Part shown: positions 54,843 through 63,698 of the stretch, piece by piece
Numbering within the stretch: position 1 is the stretch's first letter
Layout of the letters: every line of letters begins with the position of its first letter
NCBI RefSeq assembly: GCF_003797835.1
Contig: NZ_RKMF01000003.1
Coordinates: 124,001-188,000 of the forward strand
Length of the DNA stretch: 64,000 nucleotides
From: Kocuria soli
GTDB lineage: Bacteria > Actinomycetota > Actinomycetes > Actinomycetales > Micrococcaceae
Direction: 5' to 3'
Position numbers and translations under genes: made by a program
The notes under the pieces: model-generated
Databases searched by the model: none
The model's input: the letters and a program-made list of their open reading frames with translations, nothing else
What the model was told of the DNA's origin: nothing

Positions 54843-55748
54843 GTGCGTAACATTCTTCAGCCGTTCTCTCTGCCGGATCAGACGGGACGGACATGGTTGG
54901 TCACGGGTGCCACGAACGGCCTGGGGAAAGAGGTTGCGGCTGCCGCAGCCGGCGCCGGTGCCCACGTGATCGTCGCCGCGCGTGACACGCAGCGGGCCCA
55001 GAGGGTCCAACGTGACCTCGGAAATGCCAGCGTGCTGCCCCTGGATCTCGCCAACCTTTCCTCGATCCGGGCGGCCGCCGATTCCCTGGACCGTCCCGTG
55101 GACGTTCTGGTCAACAATGCCGGGACCGTCTCCGGGAATCGCACGGAAACCGCGGACGGTTTCGAACTCATGCTCGGAACCAATGCGTTGGGCCCGTTCG
55201 CCCTCACCAACCTGGTGTTGCCCCGGGTCCGTGAGCGTGTGGTCATCGTCGGCTCGGGGGCCCACCGGTGGCGCTCCATGGATTTCGAGGACCCGCATTT
55301 CCGACGACGGCGATTCTCGTTCGTCGCCGGCTACGGGCAGTCCAAGTTGGCGGACATGCTGTGGGGGCTGGGCCTGTCCCGGCGGCTTGCTGAGGGCGCG
55401 CGGGAAACGGGTACCCAGCGCATCGCAGTCCAACTGGCCCACCCGGGGTGGGCGCAGACGAACCTGCAGAATCACAGCCCGTGGCCGCTGATCAACAAAT
55501 GGGTGGGATTCGCTGCACATTTCGGTGGCCAGTCCGCATCGGATGGGGCCCAGAACATTCTGGTCGCTGCCACCCGGGACCTCCCGGAATGCAGTTACGT
55601 CGGTCCCTCGGGGCGTGGGGAACTCAAAGGGGCTCCGGTCCTGGTGGGGCGCTCGCAGGCGGCCTCCGATCCGGACCTGGCGGAGCGGTTCTGGGCATTT
55701 GCCAGTGCTGCGACCGGCACGGATCTTCCCCGCGTTCGTCAATCGTGA
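54843..55748 (+). CDS. Retinol-dehydrogenase-like SDR
   Basis: 301-residue short-chain dehydrogenase of the RDH/WW-oxidoreductase-like group: TGATNGLGKEVAAAA, NNAGTVSGN, GTNALGPFALTNL, Ser in IVGSGAH, YGQSKLAD and the HPGWAQTNLQ region. The substrate is unknown. The GTG start has no Shine-Dalgarno; CATAAT lies 8 nt upstream, consistent with a leaderless mRNA. Confidence 0.85.
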   Translation: MRNILQPFSLPDQTGRTWLVTGATNGLGKEVAAAAAGAGAHVIVAARDTQRAQRVQRDLGNASVLPLDLANLSSIRAAADSLDRPVDVLVNNAGTVSGNRTETADGFELMLGTNALGPFALTNLVLPRVRERVVIVGSGAHRWRSMDFEDPHFRRRRFSFVAGYGQSKLADMLWGLGLSRRLAEGARETGTQRIAVQLAHPGWAQTNLQNHSPWPLINKWVGFAAHFGGQSASDGAQNILVAATRDLPECSYVGPSGRGELKGAPVLVGRSQAASDPDLAERFWAFASAATGTDLPRVRQS

Positions 55749-55874
55749 GGCAGGTCCGCATACGTGAGGCGGTGCACGCGCGTGCCTCGATCCTCCGTGC
55801 GGGGTCTGACAAATCATGCTCAGGAGGCAGCGGCCTCCTGCTTGCGGAGGACGTGCACGGGCCGGGCACGCCCC

Positions 55875-55880
55875 TAGTCT
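55875..55880 (+). promoter_or_regulatory. Putative -10 box of leaderless histidine kinase gene
   Basis: TAGTCT, 6 nt before the ATG at 55887. Confidence 0.45.
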
Positions 55881-55886
55881 GAACGC

Positions 55887-57188
55887 ATGATCGAAAGATT
55901 CCTCGGACCCGGGAGCAGACGGGGTTGGCTGATCGCGGGGCTGACCCTCACCGCGCTGGTCCTCGGGCCGCTCATCTCCCTGGGCACATATGGGGTCATG
56001 GGCTCCTTGGTCGCCGACGGGACCGTGAGCCCCGAGGAGTACCCGTATTCCGAGGAATTCATTTTCGCGTGGATGCTGGTCGACACGGCCGTGGGGCTCG
56101 TGGCGGTGGCGCTCTTGCCGATCGCCTTGCGTCGCGCCCCGGAACCGAAGGTCTTGGACGAGGGCCCGGAAGTTGCGAATCTCAGCCTCAAGGAACCGCG
56201 GTCCGCCCTGGTCGCGGCCCTGGTGATCGGTGTGCTGGTTGGTGTGTCCGGGGCAGCCTTTCCCGCCTGGTTCATCGCCGTCGTCTCGGTCTGTTCCCGG
56301 GGTATCCGGAAGTGGGTGTTCTTCATCCCACCCGTGGCCGTCCTGTCTGCGGTGGGCAGTGTCTTCGTCGTCCCCATGCCGGAGTCCGACATCTGGGTGA
56401 TCCTCATGGGGATTGCCCTGTCCCTGGCCATGACGGCCGTGCCGGTGCTGATCGGGCTGAACCGGTGGAGTCGGCGTCGTCAGATCAGGGCCCTGCGGTC
56501 GGAAGCGGCAACGGCCCGACGTGAGGCCGAGGCCGTGGTGCGCGAGGAGCAGGCACGCGCCGCCAAGACCCGTGCCGAGGAACGGACCCGGATCGCCCGC
56601 GAAATGCACGACACCCTCTCGCACCGTCTTGCGCTCATCAGCACGTACGCGGGGGCGCTGGACTACCGCGAGGACCTGGACCGGGACACGGTGCGGTCCA
56701 CGGCGCGGCTGGTCCAGCAGACCGCGGCCACCGCATCCGCCGAACTGCGCACCGTCCTGGACGTGTTGCGCGACGACCCCACGGACACCCGTCCCGAGCC
56801 GGACCTCACCCAGGTCGATTCCCTGCTGGAAGAAGTCCGGGCCACTGGTGCCCAGGTTGAATCCCTCGTTCAGCGGCCCGACCTCGGTCAGATCCCGGGC
56901 ACCGCCTCCAGGACCCTCTACCGCATGCTCCAGGAGGGTCTGACGAATGCCGTCAAGCACGCACCGGGTGCGCCCGTGACCGTGCGATGGCAGGGTGACG
57001 ACGACGAAGTGCGGCTGACGGTCACCAACCCGTTGACGCCTTCAGATCACGCCGATTCGGTCCATCCCGCCTCCGGCTTCGGCCTGATCGGGTTGGACGA
57101 ACGCGCCCGTGCCCTGGGCGGTAGCGTCAGGGCCACCCAGACCCAGAGTGAATTCCGACTGGAGGCCAAGGTCCCATGCCGCAGCTGA
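55887..57188 (+). CDS. NarL-type sensor histidine kinase
   Basis: 433-residue membrane kinase. Four or so N-terminal hydrophobic segments (about 13-40, 60-85, 110-140, 150-190), then a coiled linker rich in Ala/Arg/Glu, the HisKA_3 box with phospho-His in AREMHDTLSHRLALI and a HATPase_c domain (YRMLQEGLTNAVKHA, SGFGLIGLDERARALGG). No recognisable extracytoplasmic sensor domain; the signal may be membrane-linked. Its last 13 bp overlap the response-regulator gene. Confidence 0.9.
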   Translation: MIERFLGPGSRRGWLIAGLTLTALVLGPLISLGTYGVMGSLVADGTVSPEEYPYSEEFIFAWMLVDTAVGLVAVALLPIALRRAPEPKVLDEGPEVANLSLKEPRSALVAALVIGVLVGVSGAAFPAWFIAVVSVCSRGIRKWVFFIPPVAVLSAVGSVFVVPMPESDIWVILMGIALSLAMTAVPVLIGLNRWSRRRQIRALRSEAATARREAEAVVREEQARAAKTRAEERTRIAREMHDTLSHRLALISTYAGALDYREDLDRDTVRSTARLVQQTAATASAELRTVLDVLRDDPTDTRPEPDLTQVDSLLEEVRATGAQVESLVQRPDLGQIPGTASRTLYRMLQEGLTNAVKHAPGAPVTVRWQGDDDEVRLTVTNPLTPSDHADSVHPASGFGLIGLDERARALGGSVRATQTQSEFRLEAKVPCRS

Positions 57189-57961
57189 ACCACCCCGCTG
57201 ATTTCGATGAGGGTTCCGACGGGGATTCCGAGGTGAGCGGATCCAGCCCGGATCCGGTCCGTGTCCTGCTGGTCGACGACGAGGTGCTCATGCGGGCCGG
57301 GCTGCGACTGATCCTGGACGGGGCCGAGAACCTGGTGGTGGTGGGCGAGGCGGGCAACGGGGCCCAGGCGGTGGAGAAGGTCCAGGAACTGAACCCGGAC
57401 GTTGTCCTGATGGACATCCGGATGCCCGGCACGGACGGTATCGAGGGCTGCCGGAGGGTCCGGGCACTCAGCGACCCGCCTGAGGTTCTGATGCTCACGG
57501 CCTTTGACACCGACGCCTTCATCCTGGAGGCGTTGGAGGGTGGGGCCATCGGCTTCCTCCTCAAGGACACGCCCCCGCGGCAGCTCGTGCGCGCTGTCCA
57601 GGAAGCTGCCGCCGGAAACGCCACCGTGTCGCCGTCGGTGCTCACACGCCTGATTGTGGTGGCCGCGGAACACGGCCGCCGGTCACCGGCGGGGACGACG
57701 ACGCCGGTCGCGGCCCAGCCAGGTTTGGAGGAACAGGCATCCGAGGCGGCCGCCGTCCCGAGTCCGCTCAACGTCCTGAGCGATCGGGAGCGGGAGATCG
57801 CGGACGCCGTGGCCCGGGGGTTGACCAACACCGAGATCGCCGAGGAGATGTTCCTGTCCATCACCACCGTCAAGACACACGTGGCGCGCATCTTCACCAA
57901 GCTGGACGTGACCAACCGGGTCCAGGTGGCGATCCTGGTGCTTGAACACGGTCACCGCTGA
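57176..57961 (+). CDS. LuxR/NarL-family response regulator
   Basis: 261 residues: receiver domain (about 24-145) with acidic pair DDE, phospho-Asp in VVLMDIRMPG and Lys in GFLLKDTPPR; an acidic N-terminal extension of about 23 residues; and a C-terminal LuxR HTH (SDREREIADAVARGLTNTEIAEE, ITTVKTHVARIF). Cognate partner of the overlapping kinase gene. Target genes are not evident. Confidence 0.9.
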   Translation: MPQLNHPADFDEGSDGDSEVSGSSPDPVRVLLVDDEVLMRAGLRLILDGAENLVVVGEAGNGAQAVEKVQELNPDVVLMDIRMPGTDGIEGCRRVRALSDPPEVLMLTAFDTDAFILEALEGGAIGFLLKDTPPRQLVRAVQEAAAGNATVSPSVLTRLIVVAAEHGRRSPAGTTTPVAAQPGLEEQASEAAAVPSPLNVLSDREREIADAVARGLTNTEIAEEMFLSITTVKTHVARIFTKLDVTNRVQVAILVLEHGHR

Positions 57962-58024
57962 GCCCCGGGGCGTCCGCCGACCGGGCCGACTGAGGGGCCG
58001 ACAGACGCCGAGGAGGCGGTCCTG

Positions 58025-59131
58025 TCAGCCGCGAGGCTTGAGAACCACGGGCACGACGCGGAAGCCACCCATGGGGGCCGCTTCACGTTCGGAATCACGG
58101 GCCGGTTCCGGAATGCCCACGGCCAGGATCGCCCTGGTCACCTCGCGCAGTTCCAGCCGTGCGAGGGGGCGACCCGGGCAGACGTGCGGACCGATTCCGT
58201 AGACCAAGTTGTCCTGCGCATTGCCGTCCGGGTCGAAAGCGTCGGGATCGCCGAAGACCGCGGGGTCCCGGTTGGCGTCCGCCCAGTTCAGAATCACCTT
58301 CTGGCCACCTGCCACGGGGCAACCGCCGATTTCCGTGTCCGCGGTGGCGACCCGCCGGTTGGACACGAAGGGGTCGTCGATCCGCAGGAACTCCTCCAAG
58401 ATGGCATCCACCTCGGCATCGGAGGCGCCCTGGGCGATCCGCTCGGCAACCTCGGGGCGGCGGGCCAGGTGATGCAGGATCACGCCCGTGCACTGCGCGA
58501 TCGAGGCGAGGTCTCCACCGGTCCAGTTGCGCAGGATCGACACGATCTCCTGGTCGGTGAGTTCACCGGCGGCGTCGTCGTGGATGAGCTGATCCGTGAC
58601 GTCGGCGGTGCCGTCGGAACCGCGCCGCGGCTCGATGATCGAGTGAATGATGCGGTCGAAGTGCTCGGCCACCGCGGCGGTCCGGGCCAATTCTCCGGAC
58701 CGGGTGGCCTCCTGGTTCGCGCGGACCCAGTCGACCAGTTCCTCGGCCAGGTCGGCCGGCCAGCCCAACCAGGCCGACTGAGCGGCCACGGCGAACGGCA
58801 TGCCGATCTGCTCCACCGCCTTGAGGGGGACTCCCAAGGGCAGGTTGCGGGCGATGTCGGTCGCGACGGCGCGGCAGGCGGGTTCGAAGTCCGCCATGGC
58901 TTCCGGCGTGAAATAGCGGTCGATCAGGGACCGAAACTTCGCGTGTTCCTGACCGTCCAAGCCGTTGGGGATCTGCAGGAACCGGGAAACGGCGCTGGAG
59001 AAGGTCCGCGGGTCCGTGGCTGCTTCCCGAACCGCCTCGTGCGAGTGGATTTCGACGATGCCGTCGGCCGTCAATGTCACGGGGGCGGAGGTACGGGAAG
59101 TGGTTTCGGGTCCGGGGTTCGGAGACTTCAT
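58025..59131 (-). CDS. Cytochrome P450, short form with atypical I-helix
   Basis: 368-residue bacterial class I P450, shorter than the usual 400. The ExxR motif is in LEEFLRIDDP; the haem-Cys loop is YGIGPHVCPGRPLARLEL. The I-helix reads NWTGGDLASIAQC, so the usual acid-Thr pair used in O2 activation is not in its normal form; a group of actinobacterial P450s shares this. No ferredoxin or reductase gene is adjacent. ATG 59131 has TAGATT 7 nt upstream and also GGGGG adjacent; the frame to 59221 has no homology. Confidence 0.87.
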   Translation of the reverse strand: MKSPNPGPETTSRTSAPVTLTADGIVEIHSHEAVREAATDPRTFSSAVSRFLQIPNGLDGQEHAKFRSLIDRYFTPEAMADFEPACRAVATDIARNLPLGVPLKAVEQIGMPFAVAAQSAWLGWPADLAEELVDWVRANQEATRSGELARTAAVAEHFDRIIHSIIEPRRGSDGTADVTDQLIHDDAAGELTDQEIVSILRNWTGGDLASIAQCTGVILHHLARRPEVAERIAQGASDAEVDAILEEFLRIDDPFVSNRRVATADTEIGGCPVAGGQKVILNWADANRDPAVFGDPDAFDPDGNAQDNLVYGIGPHVCPGRPLARLELREVTRAILAVGIPEPARDSEREAAPMGGFRVVPVVLKPRG

Positions 59132-59138
59132 GCCCCCG

Positions 59139-59144
59139 AATCTA
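59139..59144 (-). promoter_or_regulatory. Putative -10 box of P450 gene
   Basis: TAGATT, 7 nt before ATG 59131. Confidence 0.4.
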
Positions 59145-59333
59145 TGCCCGCCCGAGCGGTGATCCCCAACGGGTTCCGGGCGATGACACACCGTTGCAAC
59201 GGAAACAGTTATGCGTGTCACATTCTGAGTTCGGTCCTAGGGTGTGACAAGGACGCTTGGTCCGCACTCGCGGCGTCGGCAGCCGAACTGGGTTGACGCA
59301 ACCGGGTGAAGAAGATGACGAAAGGTCGACATC

Positions 59334-59996
59334 ATGGAACTCAAGAACCTTCGACTTGCACCTTTGGCCGTGGCGACTGCTGCCGCATTGGCCCTGGTCG
59401 GTTGCGGTGGCGGCGGGGGTGAGTCCGGCGGTGGCTCCTCTGCTTCGGAAAGCGCGTCCGGCTCGAGCTCGGAATCCGCAGGTGCGAGCGAGGGCGCTTC
59501 GGGCGGCGCCAGCGAGGGCGCGTCCGAGGGGGCTTCGGGTGGTGCGTCCGACGGTGCCAGCGGCGGCGCCTCTGAGGGTGCCAGCGGTGGGGCTTCCGAC
59601 GGCGCAAGTGACGGTTCCGGCGACGCTGCTGCGGGCGGTGCGGCCGGTGGCAGCGAAGGCTCCGGCTCGAGCGGCAACGAGGAGATCACCGGCGGTTCGG
59701 AATCCGGCTCGGACAGTGGTTCCGGTTCCGGCTCCGGTTCGGGCGAGAGCGGTGGCGCCGCCGCTGGTGGCGACGCGGCCGCGGGCGGCAGCGATGCCGC
59801 GGCCGGTGGCGATGCAGCCGCCGGTGCGGGTGCCGGTTCGATCCCCGCGGGCGAGTACGCACTGCAGCCGGGCGACACGCTGGGCTCGATCGCCGAGCGT
59901 TCGGGCGTCCCGGTGGCCGACATCGTGGCTGCGAACGGTCTGCCCTCGAGCGACCTGGTCTACGCCGGTGAAACCATCACCATTCCTTCGCTGTGA
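59334..59996 (+). CDS. LysM lipoprotein with Gly/Ala/Ser/acidic low-complexity region
   Basis: 220 residues. Lipoprotein signal with lipobox LVGC (Cys24), then about 145 residues made of Gly, Ser, Ala, Glu and Asp, including 11 consecutive GAS[EGD] tetrapeptides (residues 50-93), then a C-terminal LysM domain (about 174-219, YALQPGDTLGSIAERSGV, IVAANGL, GETITIPSL). The layout is an anchor on the membrane, a flexible spacer and a peptidoglycan-binding tip. A GAAAGG ribosome binding site precedes the ATG. Monocistronic. Confidence 0.85.
   Translation: MELKNLRLAPLAVATAAALALVGCGGGGGESGGGSSASESASGSSSESAGASEGASGGASEGASEGASGGASDGASGGASEGASGGASDGASDGSGDAAAGGAAGGSEGSGSSGNEEITGGSESGSDSGSGSGSGSGESGGAAAGGDAAAGGSDAAAGGDAAAGAGAGSIPAGEYALQPGDTLGSIAERSGVPVADIVAANGLPSSDLVYAGETITIPSL
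59481..59612 (+). repeat. 12-bp-period coding tandem repeat (GASx)
   Basis: 11 imperfect 12-bp units, each encoding Gly-Ala-Ser plus Glu, Gly or Asp. Such arrays are prone to length change by slippage. Confidence 0.75.
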
Positions 59997-60103
59997 ACGG
60001 TGCGGTGACCCGGAACCCATGACTCCCGGGAACCTGCGACCCCCACGGGTCGGCAGCTGAACCGGCCAGTCGGACGGGAACCGGGTCACCGATGCGGCGA
60101 CCT

Positions 60104-60156
60104 GACGGAACCGCCGGATTCACGATGCACGACGTCGTGAACCCGGCGGTTCCGTC
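60104..60156. repeat. Intergenic palindrome F
   Basis: 22-bp arms (60104-60125 and 60135-60156, one mismatch), starting GACGGAACCGCCGG. It lies in the 343-bp gap between the LysM and alpha-glucosidase genes and probably ends the former. Nothing else recognisable in that gap. Confidence 0.8.
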
Positions 60157-60339
60157 GTGTTTGCGCTCGAGCGGGTCAAGTGGGGCTTGGCCCGGTCGCG
60201 CTGTGAGTCGCATGTCTCCTAGCCTGGGGCGGTGGCCTCTCCGCCCCGAAACGGGCGCGACCCGTGGCAGCGGTCCGTCAGGACTCCGTCACACGCCAGT
60301 ACTCAGTGATCCCCGAACCAACCGTCAAGGAGTCTCCGC

Positions 60340-62103
60340 ATGACCCAGACCGGTGTCGACCACGTCCCGAACCCGAACACCCGACCCGAGGCCGGTGGAT
60401 TCGACAGCGCCGACTGGTGGCGGCAGGCCGTCGTGTACCAGATCTACCCCCGCAGTTTCCACGACGCGGACGGGGACGGCCTGGGCGACCTCCGCGGGGT
60501 CACGGAGAAGGCCGACTACCTGAAGGACCTGGGCATCGATGCGGTGTGGCTCAGCCCGTTCTACCCCTCACAGTTGGCCGACGGTGGGTACGACGTCGAC
60601 GACTACCGCGACGTCGACCCTCGCCTCGGGTCCCTGGACGACTTCGATGCCATGGTCCACGCACTGCACGGTCGCCGTATCAAGGTCGTGGTGGACATCG
60701 TGCCCAACCACAGTTCCAACCTGCACCGTTGGTTCCGGGAGGCCGTGGCTGCCGGCCCGGGTTCACTCGAGCGTGACCGCTACATCTTCCGAGACGGGCG
60801 GGGTGAAAGTGGTGAGCTCCCGCCGTCGGACTGGCAGTCCGTGTTCGGCGGCCCCGCCTGGACCCGGGTCACCGAACCCGACGGGGCACCCGGCCAGTGG
60901 TACATGCACATCTTCGCCAGCGAACAGCCCGACTGGAACTGGGACAACCCGGACGTCCATCAGGAGTTCCTGGACACCATCCGGTTCTGGGCGGACCGCG
61001 GGGTGGACGGCTTCCGGATCGACGTCGCCCACGCCCTAGCCAAGGATCTGGGCGAGGAATTGGTGGACAGCCACGCCCTGCCCAACGAATTCGAGGAGTT
61101 CGGCACCCACCCGTTCTGGGACCGGGACGAAGTCCACGACATCTACGCCGAATGGCGCCGCGCCTTCAACGAGTACGACCCTCCCCGGACCGCTGTGGCC
61201 GAAGCATGGGTGCACCCGGACCGGTTGGCGCGCTACGCCAGCCCCGACGGGCTGGGGCAGGCGTTCAGTTTCGACCTGCTGGAGGTCCCGTTCACCGCGG
61301 AGAACTTCCGGCGGGCGATCACCAAGAATCTCGACGAGGCTCGGCGCAGCGGTGCTTCCAGCACCTGGGTGTTGTCCAACCACGACGTCGTCCGCCACCC
61401 CACGCGCTACGGACTGGACCTGGACACGTTGCTCGAGCGCCTTGAAGAGCGCCCCCTGACGCCGTCGGGTGGAACGGACCTGAGCGTGGCCGCAAAGCAG
61501 TGGCTGCTCCTGGGTTCCCCGGAGGACCTGCTGGACCGCGACCGCGGACTGCGCCGGGCCCGCGCGGCCGAACTCTTGGTCCTGGCGCTGCCCGGGTCGG
61601 CGTACATCTACCAAGGGTCGGAACTTGGCCTGTACGAGGTCGTTGAGATCGACGACGATCAGCGCCAGGACCCGTCGTTCTTCCGCAACCCCGGCAAGGA
61701 CCAGGGCAGGGACGGGTGCCGTGTTCCCCTTCCGTGGGAGCGCACCGCGCAGGACTTCGGGTTCGGCGGGCCCGCGCATCTGCCGCAACCCGAGTGGTTC
61801 GCCGGTCACGCTGCCGACGCCGAACTCTCCGATCCTGGATCCACGCTCAACATGTACCGCAGTGCCCTGGCCGCGCGTCGTGAGATGCAGGCCGCCGAGG
61901 AACTCGAGTGGGGGCCGCTGAACGGTGGCGACGTCGTGCACATCGTGCGGCCCGATGGCTGGGAGTCGATCACCAACTTCGGGTCGGATCCGCTGGAGCT
62001 TCCGGAAGGCGGTGTCGTCGTCGTGAGCAGCCAGCCACTGCAGAGCAGCCTGCTTCCGCCGGAAACCACGGTCTGGTTGCGGCACCGAACCGGCGGACGG
62101 TGA
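60340..62103 (+). CDS. GH13 alpha-glucosidase (oligo-1,6-glucosidase-like)
   Basis: 587-residue cytoplasmic alpha-glucosidase. (beta/alpha)8 motifs: DWWRQAVVYQIYPRSF, region I VVDIVPNHSS, region II GFRIDVAHAL (nucleophile Asp), region III VAEAWV (acid Glu) and region IV LSNHDVVRH (Asp). It hydrolyses maltose, isomaltose or sucrose-type linkages. No signal peptide. AAGGAG lies 7 nt before the ATG. Confidence 0.92.
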   Translation: MTQTGVDHVPNPNTRPEAGGFDSADWWRQAVVYQIYPRSFHDADGDGLGDLRGVTEKADYLKDLGIDAVWLSPFYPSQLADGGYDVDDYRDVDPRLGSLDDFDAMVHALHGRRIKVVVDIVPNHSSNLHRWFREAVAAGPGSLERDRYIFRDGRGESGELPPSDWQSVFGGPAWTRVTEPDGAPGQWYMHIFASEQPDWNWDNPDVHQEFLDTIRFWADRGVDGFRIDVAHALAKDLGEELVDSHALPNEFEEFGTHPFWDRDEVHDIYAEWRRAFNEYDPPRTAVAEAWVHPDRLARYASPDGLGQAFSFDLLEVPFTAENFRRAITKNLDEARRSGASSTWVLSNHDVVRHPTRYGLDLDTLLERLEERPLTPSGGTDLSVAAKQWLLLGSPEDLLDRDRGLRRARAAELLVLALPGSAYIYQGSELGLYEVVEIDDDQRQDPSFFRNPGKDQGRDGCRVPLPWERTAQDFGFGGPAHLPQPEWFAGHAADAELSDPGSTLNMYRSALAARREMQAAEELEWGPLNGGDVVHIVRPDGWESITNFGSDPLELPEGGVVVVSSQPLQSSLLPPETTVWLRHRTGGR

Positions 62104-62128
62104 TGCCTGGAGGTGACATGCTCGGCAC

Positions 62129-62515
62129 ATGCCGCACCTGATCATCGAGTACACGGCCGACCTCGACCTGCACCCCGACTTCGACGCCCGTGCCCTGTTG
62201 GGGGCCGGGTTGCAGGCGGTGAGAGACGCCGGTGTCTACGACATGCCCACTGCTAAGGGCCGGATCCGGCCTCTCGACGTCTTCAGCCTGGACCACCCCC
62301 ACAGCGGAAAGGCGTTCGTGTCAGTGGTCCTGCGGATTCTTCCGGGTCGGACGGTCGAGCAGCGGCGTGACACGTCCCGGGCGATCACCGATGCCGTCGT
62401 GGCGACGCTGCCCGCCGCTGCCGCCGTGACCGTCAGTACAGAAGTGGTAGAGATGGAACGGGAGTCGTACACGAAAGTGGCCGTGGGCGTTCGCCCGGGC
62501 ACGGAAAGCCGTTGA
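62129..62515 (+). CDS. 5-carboxymethyl-2-hydroxymuconate isomerase family tautomerase
   Basis: 128 residues with the catalytic Pro directly after the initiator Met (MPHLIIEYTADLD), the hallmark of the tautomerase/CHMI superfamily, and the conserved FVSVVLRILPGRTVEQR segment. In homoprotocatechuate degradation CHMI isomerises the ring-fission product; no other hpa genes are adjacent, so the role is open. Its stop codon directly abuts the convergent DUF4287 gene (zero gap). Confidence 0.85.
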   Translation: MPHLIIEYTADLDLHPDFDARALLGAGLQAVRDAGVYDMPTAKGRIRPLDVFSLDHPHSGKAFVSVVLRILPGRTVEQRRDTSRAITDAVVATLPAAAAVTVSTEVVEMERESYTKVAVGVRPGTESR

Positions 62516-63073
62516 TCAGAGTTCCTTGATCCGGCCCTTCCAGAACGCCCGCCACCGCTCGACGTCGTCGGGGTTCGTCAGGTTCACCTGGGAGGCGGCG
62601 ACCAGAGTCTTGTCCGCGCTCTTAGGTGAGACGTCCACGTTCCCCCGGCTGCCGTCTGCGAGCGTCACGCCCCAGTGCAGGCGTTTGTCCGTGCCGGAGG
62701 TCCTGGGTCCGTCCGTCACGGTCAGTCCGTCGAGTTCGGTCAGGTCCCCGGTCAGCTCACACCATCGGTCGAAGACCTCCCGCATGGTTCCGGGCATGGT
62801 CCTGGTGGCCGAGACCTGGAACGTGCCGTCATGCGCCTGGCCGGGGATGCGGCGCCCGATCCACTGCTCATAGGCCACCGCCACGGATTGCGCCCACCAC
62901 CCCGCGTTGTCCACAGCGGCTGGCATGGCGGCGTGGGCGGCCTGTGCCAGTTCCTTGTGCGGCAGGTCCGCCCCACCCGCGCCGTCGAGAATCTCTGCCC
63001 AGCGGCCCCACTCGACACCCGTGGCCTGAGTGATCGCGGGGGCCCGTCCGGGGTCGGCACCGCGCGCGCTCAT
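62516..63073 (-). CDS. DUF4287-type protein with SRPBCC-like C-terminus
   Basis: 185 residues. The N-terminal part (about 15-75: TGVEWGRWAEILDGAGG, LPHKELAQAA, NAGWWAQSVAVAYEQW) is the DUF4287 signature; the C-terminal part (about 80-185: DGTFQVSATRTMPG, WRAFWKGRIKEL) resembles a diverged START/SRPBCC fold. Function unknown. Its ATG overlaps the stop of the upstream SRPBCC gene (ATGA), so the two are coupled. Confidence 0.8.
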   Translation of the reverse strand: MSARGADPGRAPAITQATGVEWGRWAEILDGAGGADLPHKELAQAAHAAMPAAVDNAGWWAQSVAVAYEQWIGRRIPGQAHDGTFQVSATRTMPGTMREVFDRWCELTGDLTELDGLTVTDGPRTSGTDKRLHWGVTLADGSRGNVDVSPKSADKTLVAASQVNLTNPDDVERWRAFWKGRIKEL

Positions 63074-63636
63074 GCCGAGTGTCCCAACGCCGTTGCGTAG
63101 GCGGCATTCATGTTTTCCCAGCCGTAGGCGAAGGCGTCGTAGCCGACCACGCGCTCTGCGTTCTCGCCGCGGGCCAGCACTTCCAGGACGGCGAGGCACA
63201 CGTGCCAGCCGGCGCCGCAAGCCGCCGCCATCTCCTCCGAGGTGCAGCGCATGACCAGATCCAGCTGCGTGCCCTGGTCCACCCTGGTCAACCGCCAGTC
63301 CAGCTGCTCCGGACCCCAGTGATGGATCAATCGAGTCGGTGACTCGGCGACCTCGACGGTTCCGTCCACGGGGTCGTCCTCGAGGTTCTCCTGCAGCGAC
63401 GCCGGGCCCGGGAAGTCCAGTGCGCGGTCCGGTACGCACGGGGACCACTGCGCGAGTCCCTCCGGGGTGGTCAACAGTTCCCAGGCCCGCTCGGGGATGC
63501 ACTCCAGCACCCGGGACAGTACGACGACGGTCGACGGCTCGCCGCTCTGAAGGTGGGTGGCCAGCCGGGGTTCATGCGCCTGCACTGCGGCCAACACGTG
63601 TGGCTGAACGGGTGCCGGGCTCTGATCTGCGTTCAT
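63070..63636 (-). CDS. SRPBCC (AHSA1-like) domain protein
   Basis: 188 residues. A START-like ligand-binding fold with the AHSA1 pattern: SRVLECIPERAWELLTTPEGLAQW near the start, STRLIHHWGPEQLDWRLTR-like strand (actual: TRLIHHWGPEQLDWRLTR) in the middle and GAGWHVCLAVLEVL at the C-terminal helix. Binds an unknown hydrophobic ligand or acts as a co-chaperone-like factor. ATG 63636 has TATCCT 7 nt upstream and no Shine-Dalgarno; ORF beyond it is not homologous. Confidence 0.83.
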   Translation of the reverse strand: MNADQSPAPVQPHVLAAVQAHEPRLATHLQSGEPSTVVVLSRVLECIPERAWELLTTPEGLAQWSPCVPDRALDFPGPASLQENLEDDPVDGTVEVAESPTRLIHHWGPEQLDWRLTRVDQGTQLDLVMRCTSEEMAAACGAGWHVCLAVLEVLARGENAERVVGYDAFAYGWENMNAAYATALGHSA

Positions 63637-63643
63637 GTGCGCA

Positions 63644-63649
63644 AGGATA
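63644..63649 (-). promoter_or_regulatory. Putative -10 box of leaderless SRPBCC gene
   Basis: TATCCT, 7 nt before ATG 63636. Confidence 0.45.
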
Positions 63650-63652
63650 GAT

Positions 63653-63690
63653 GTGGGGCGCAACCACGAACGGTCGTGATTGCGCCCCAC
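63653..63690. terminator. Palindromic hairpin between MFS and SRPBCC genes
   Basis: 17-bp arms with one mismatch (63653-63669 and 63674-63690), GTGGGGCGCAA outer stem, 4-nt loop; 9 bp after the MFS stop (minus strand). Confidence 0.7.
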
Positions 63691-63698
63691 AGCTCGCC

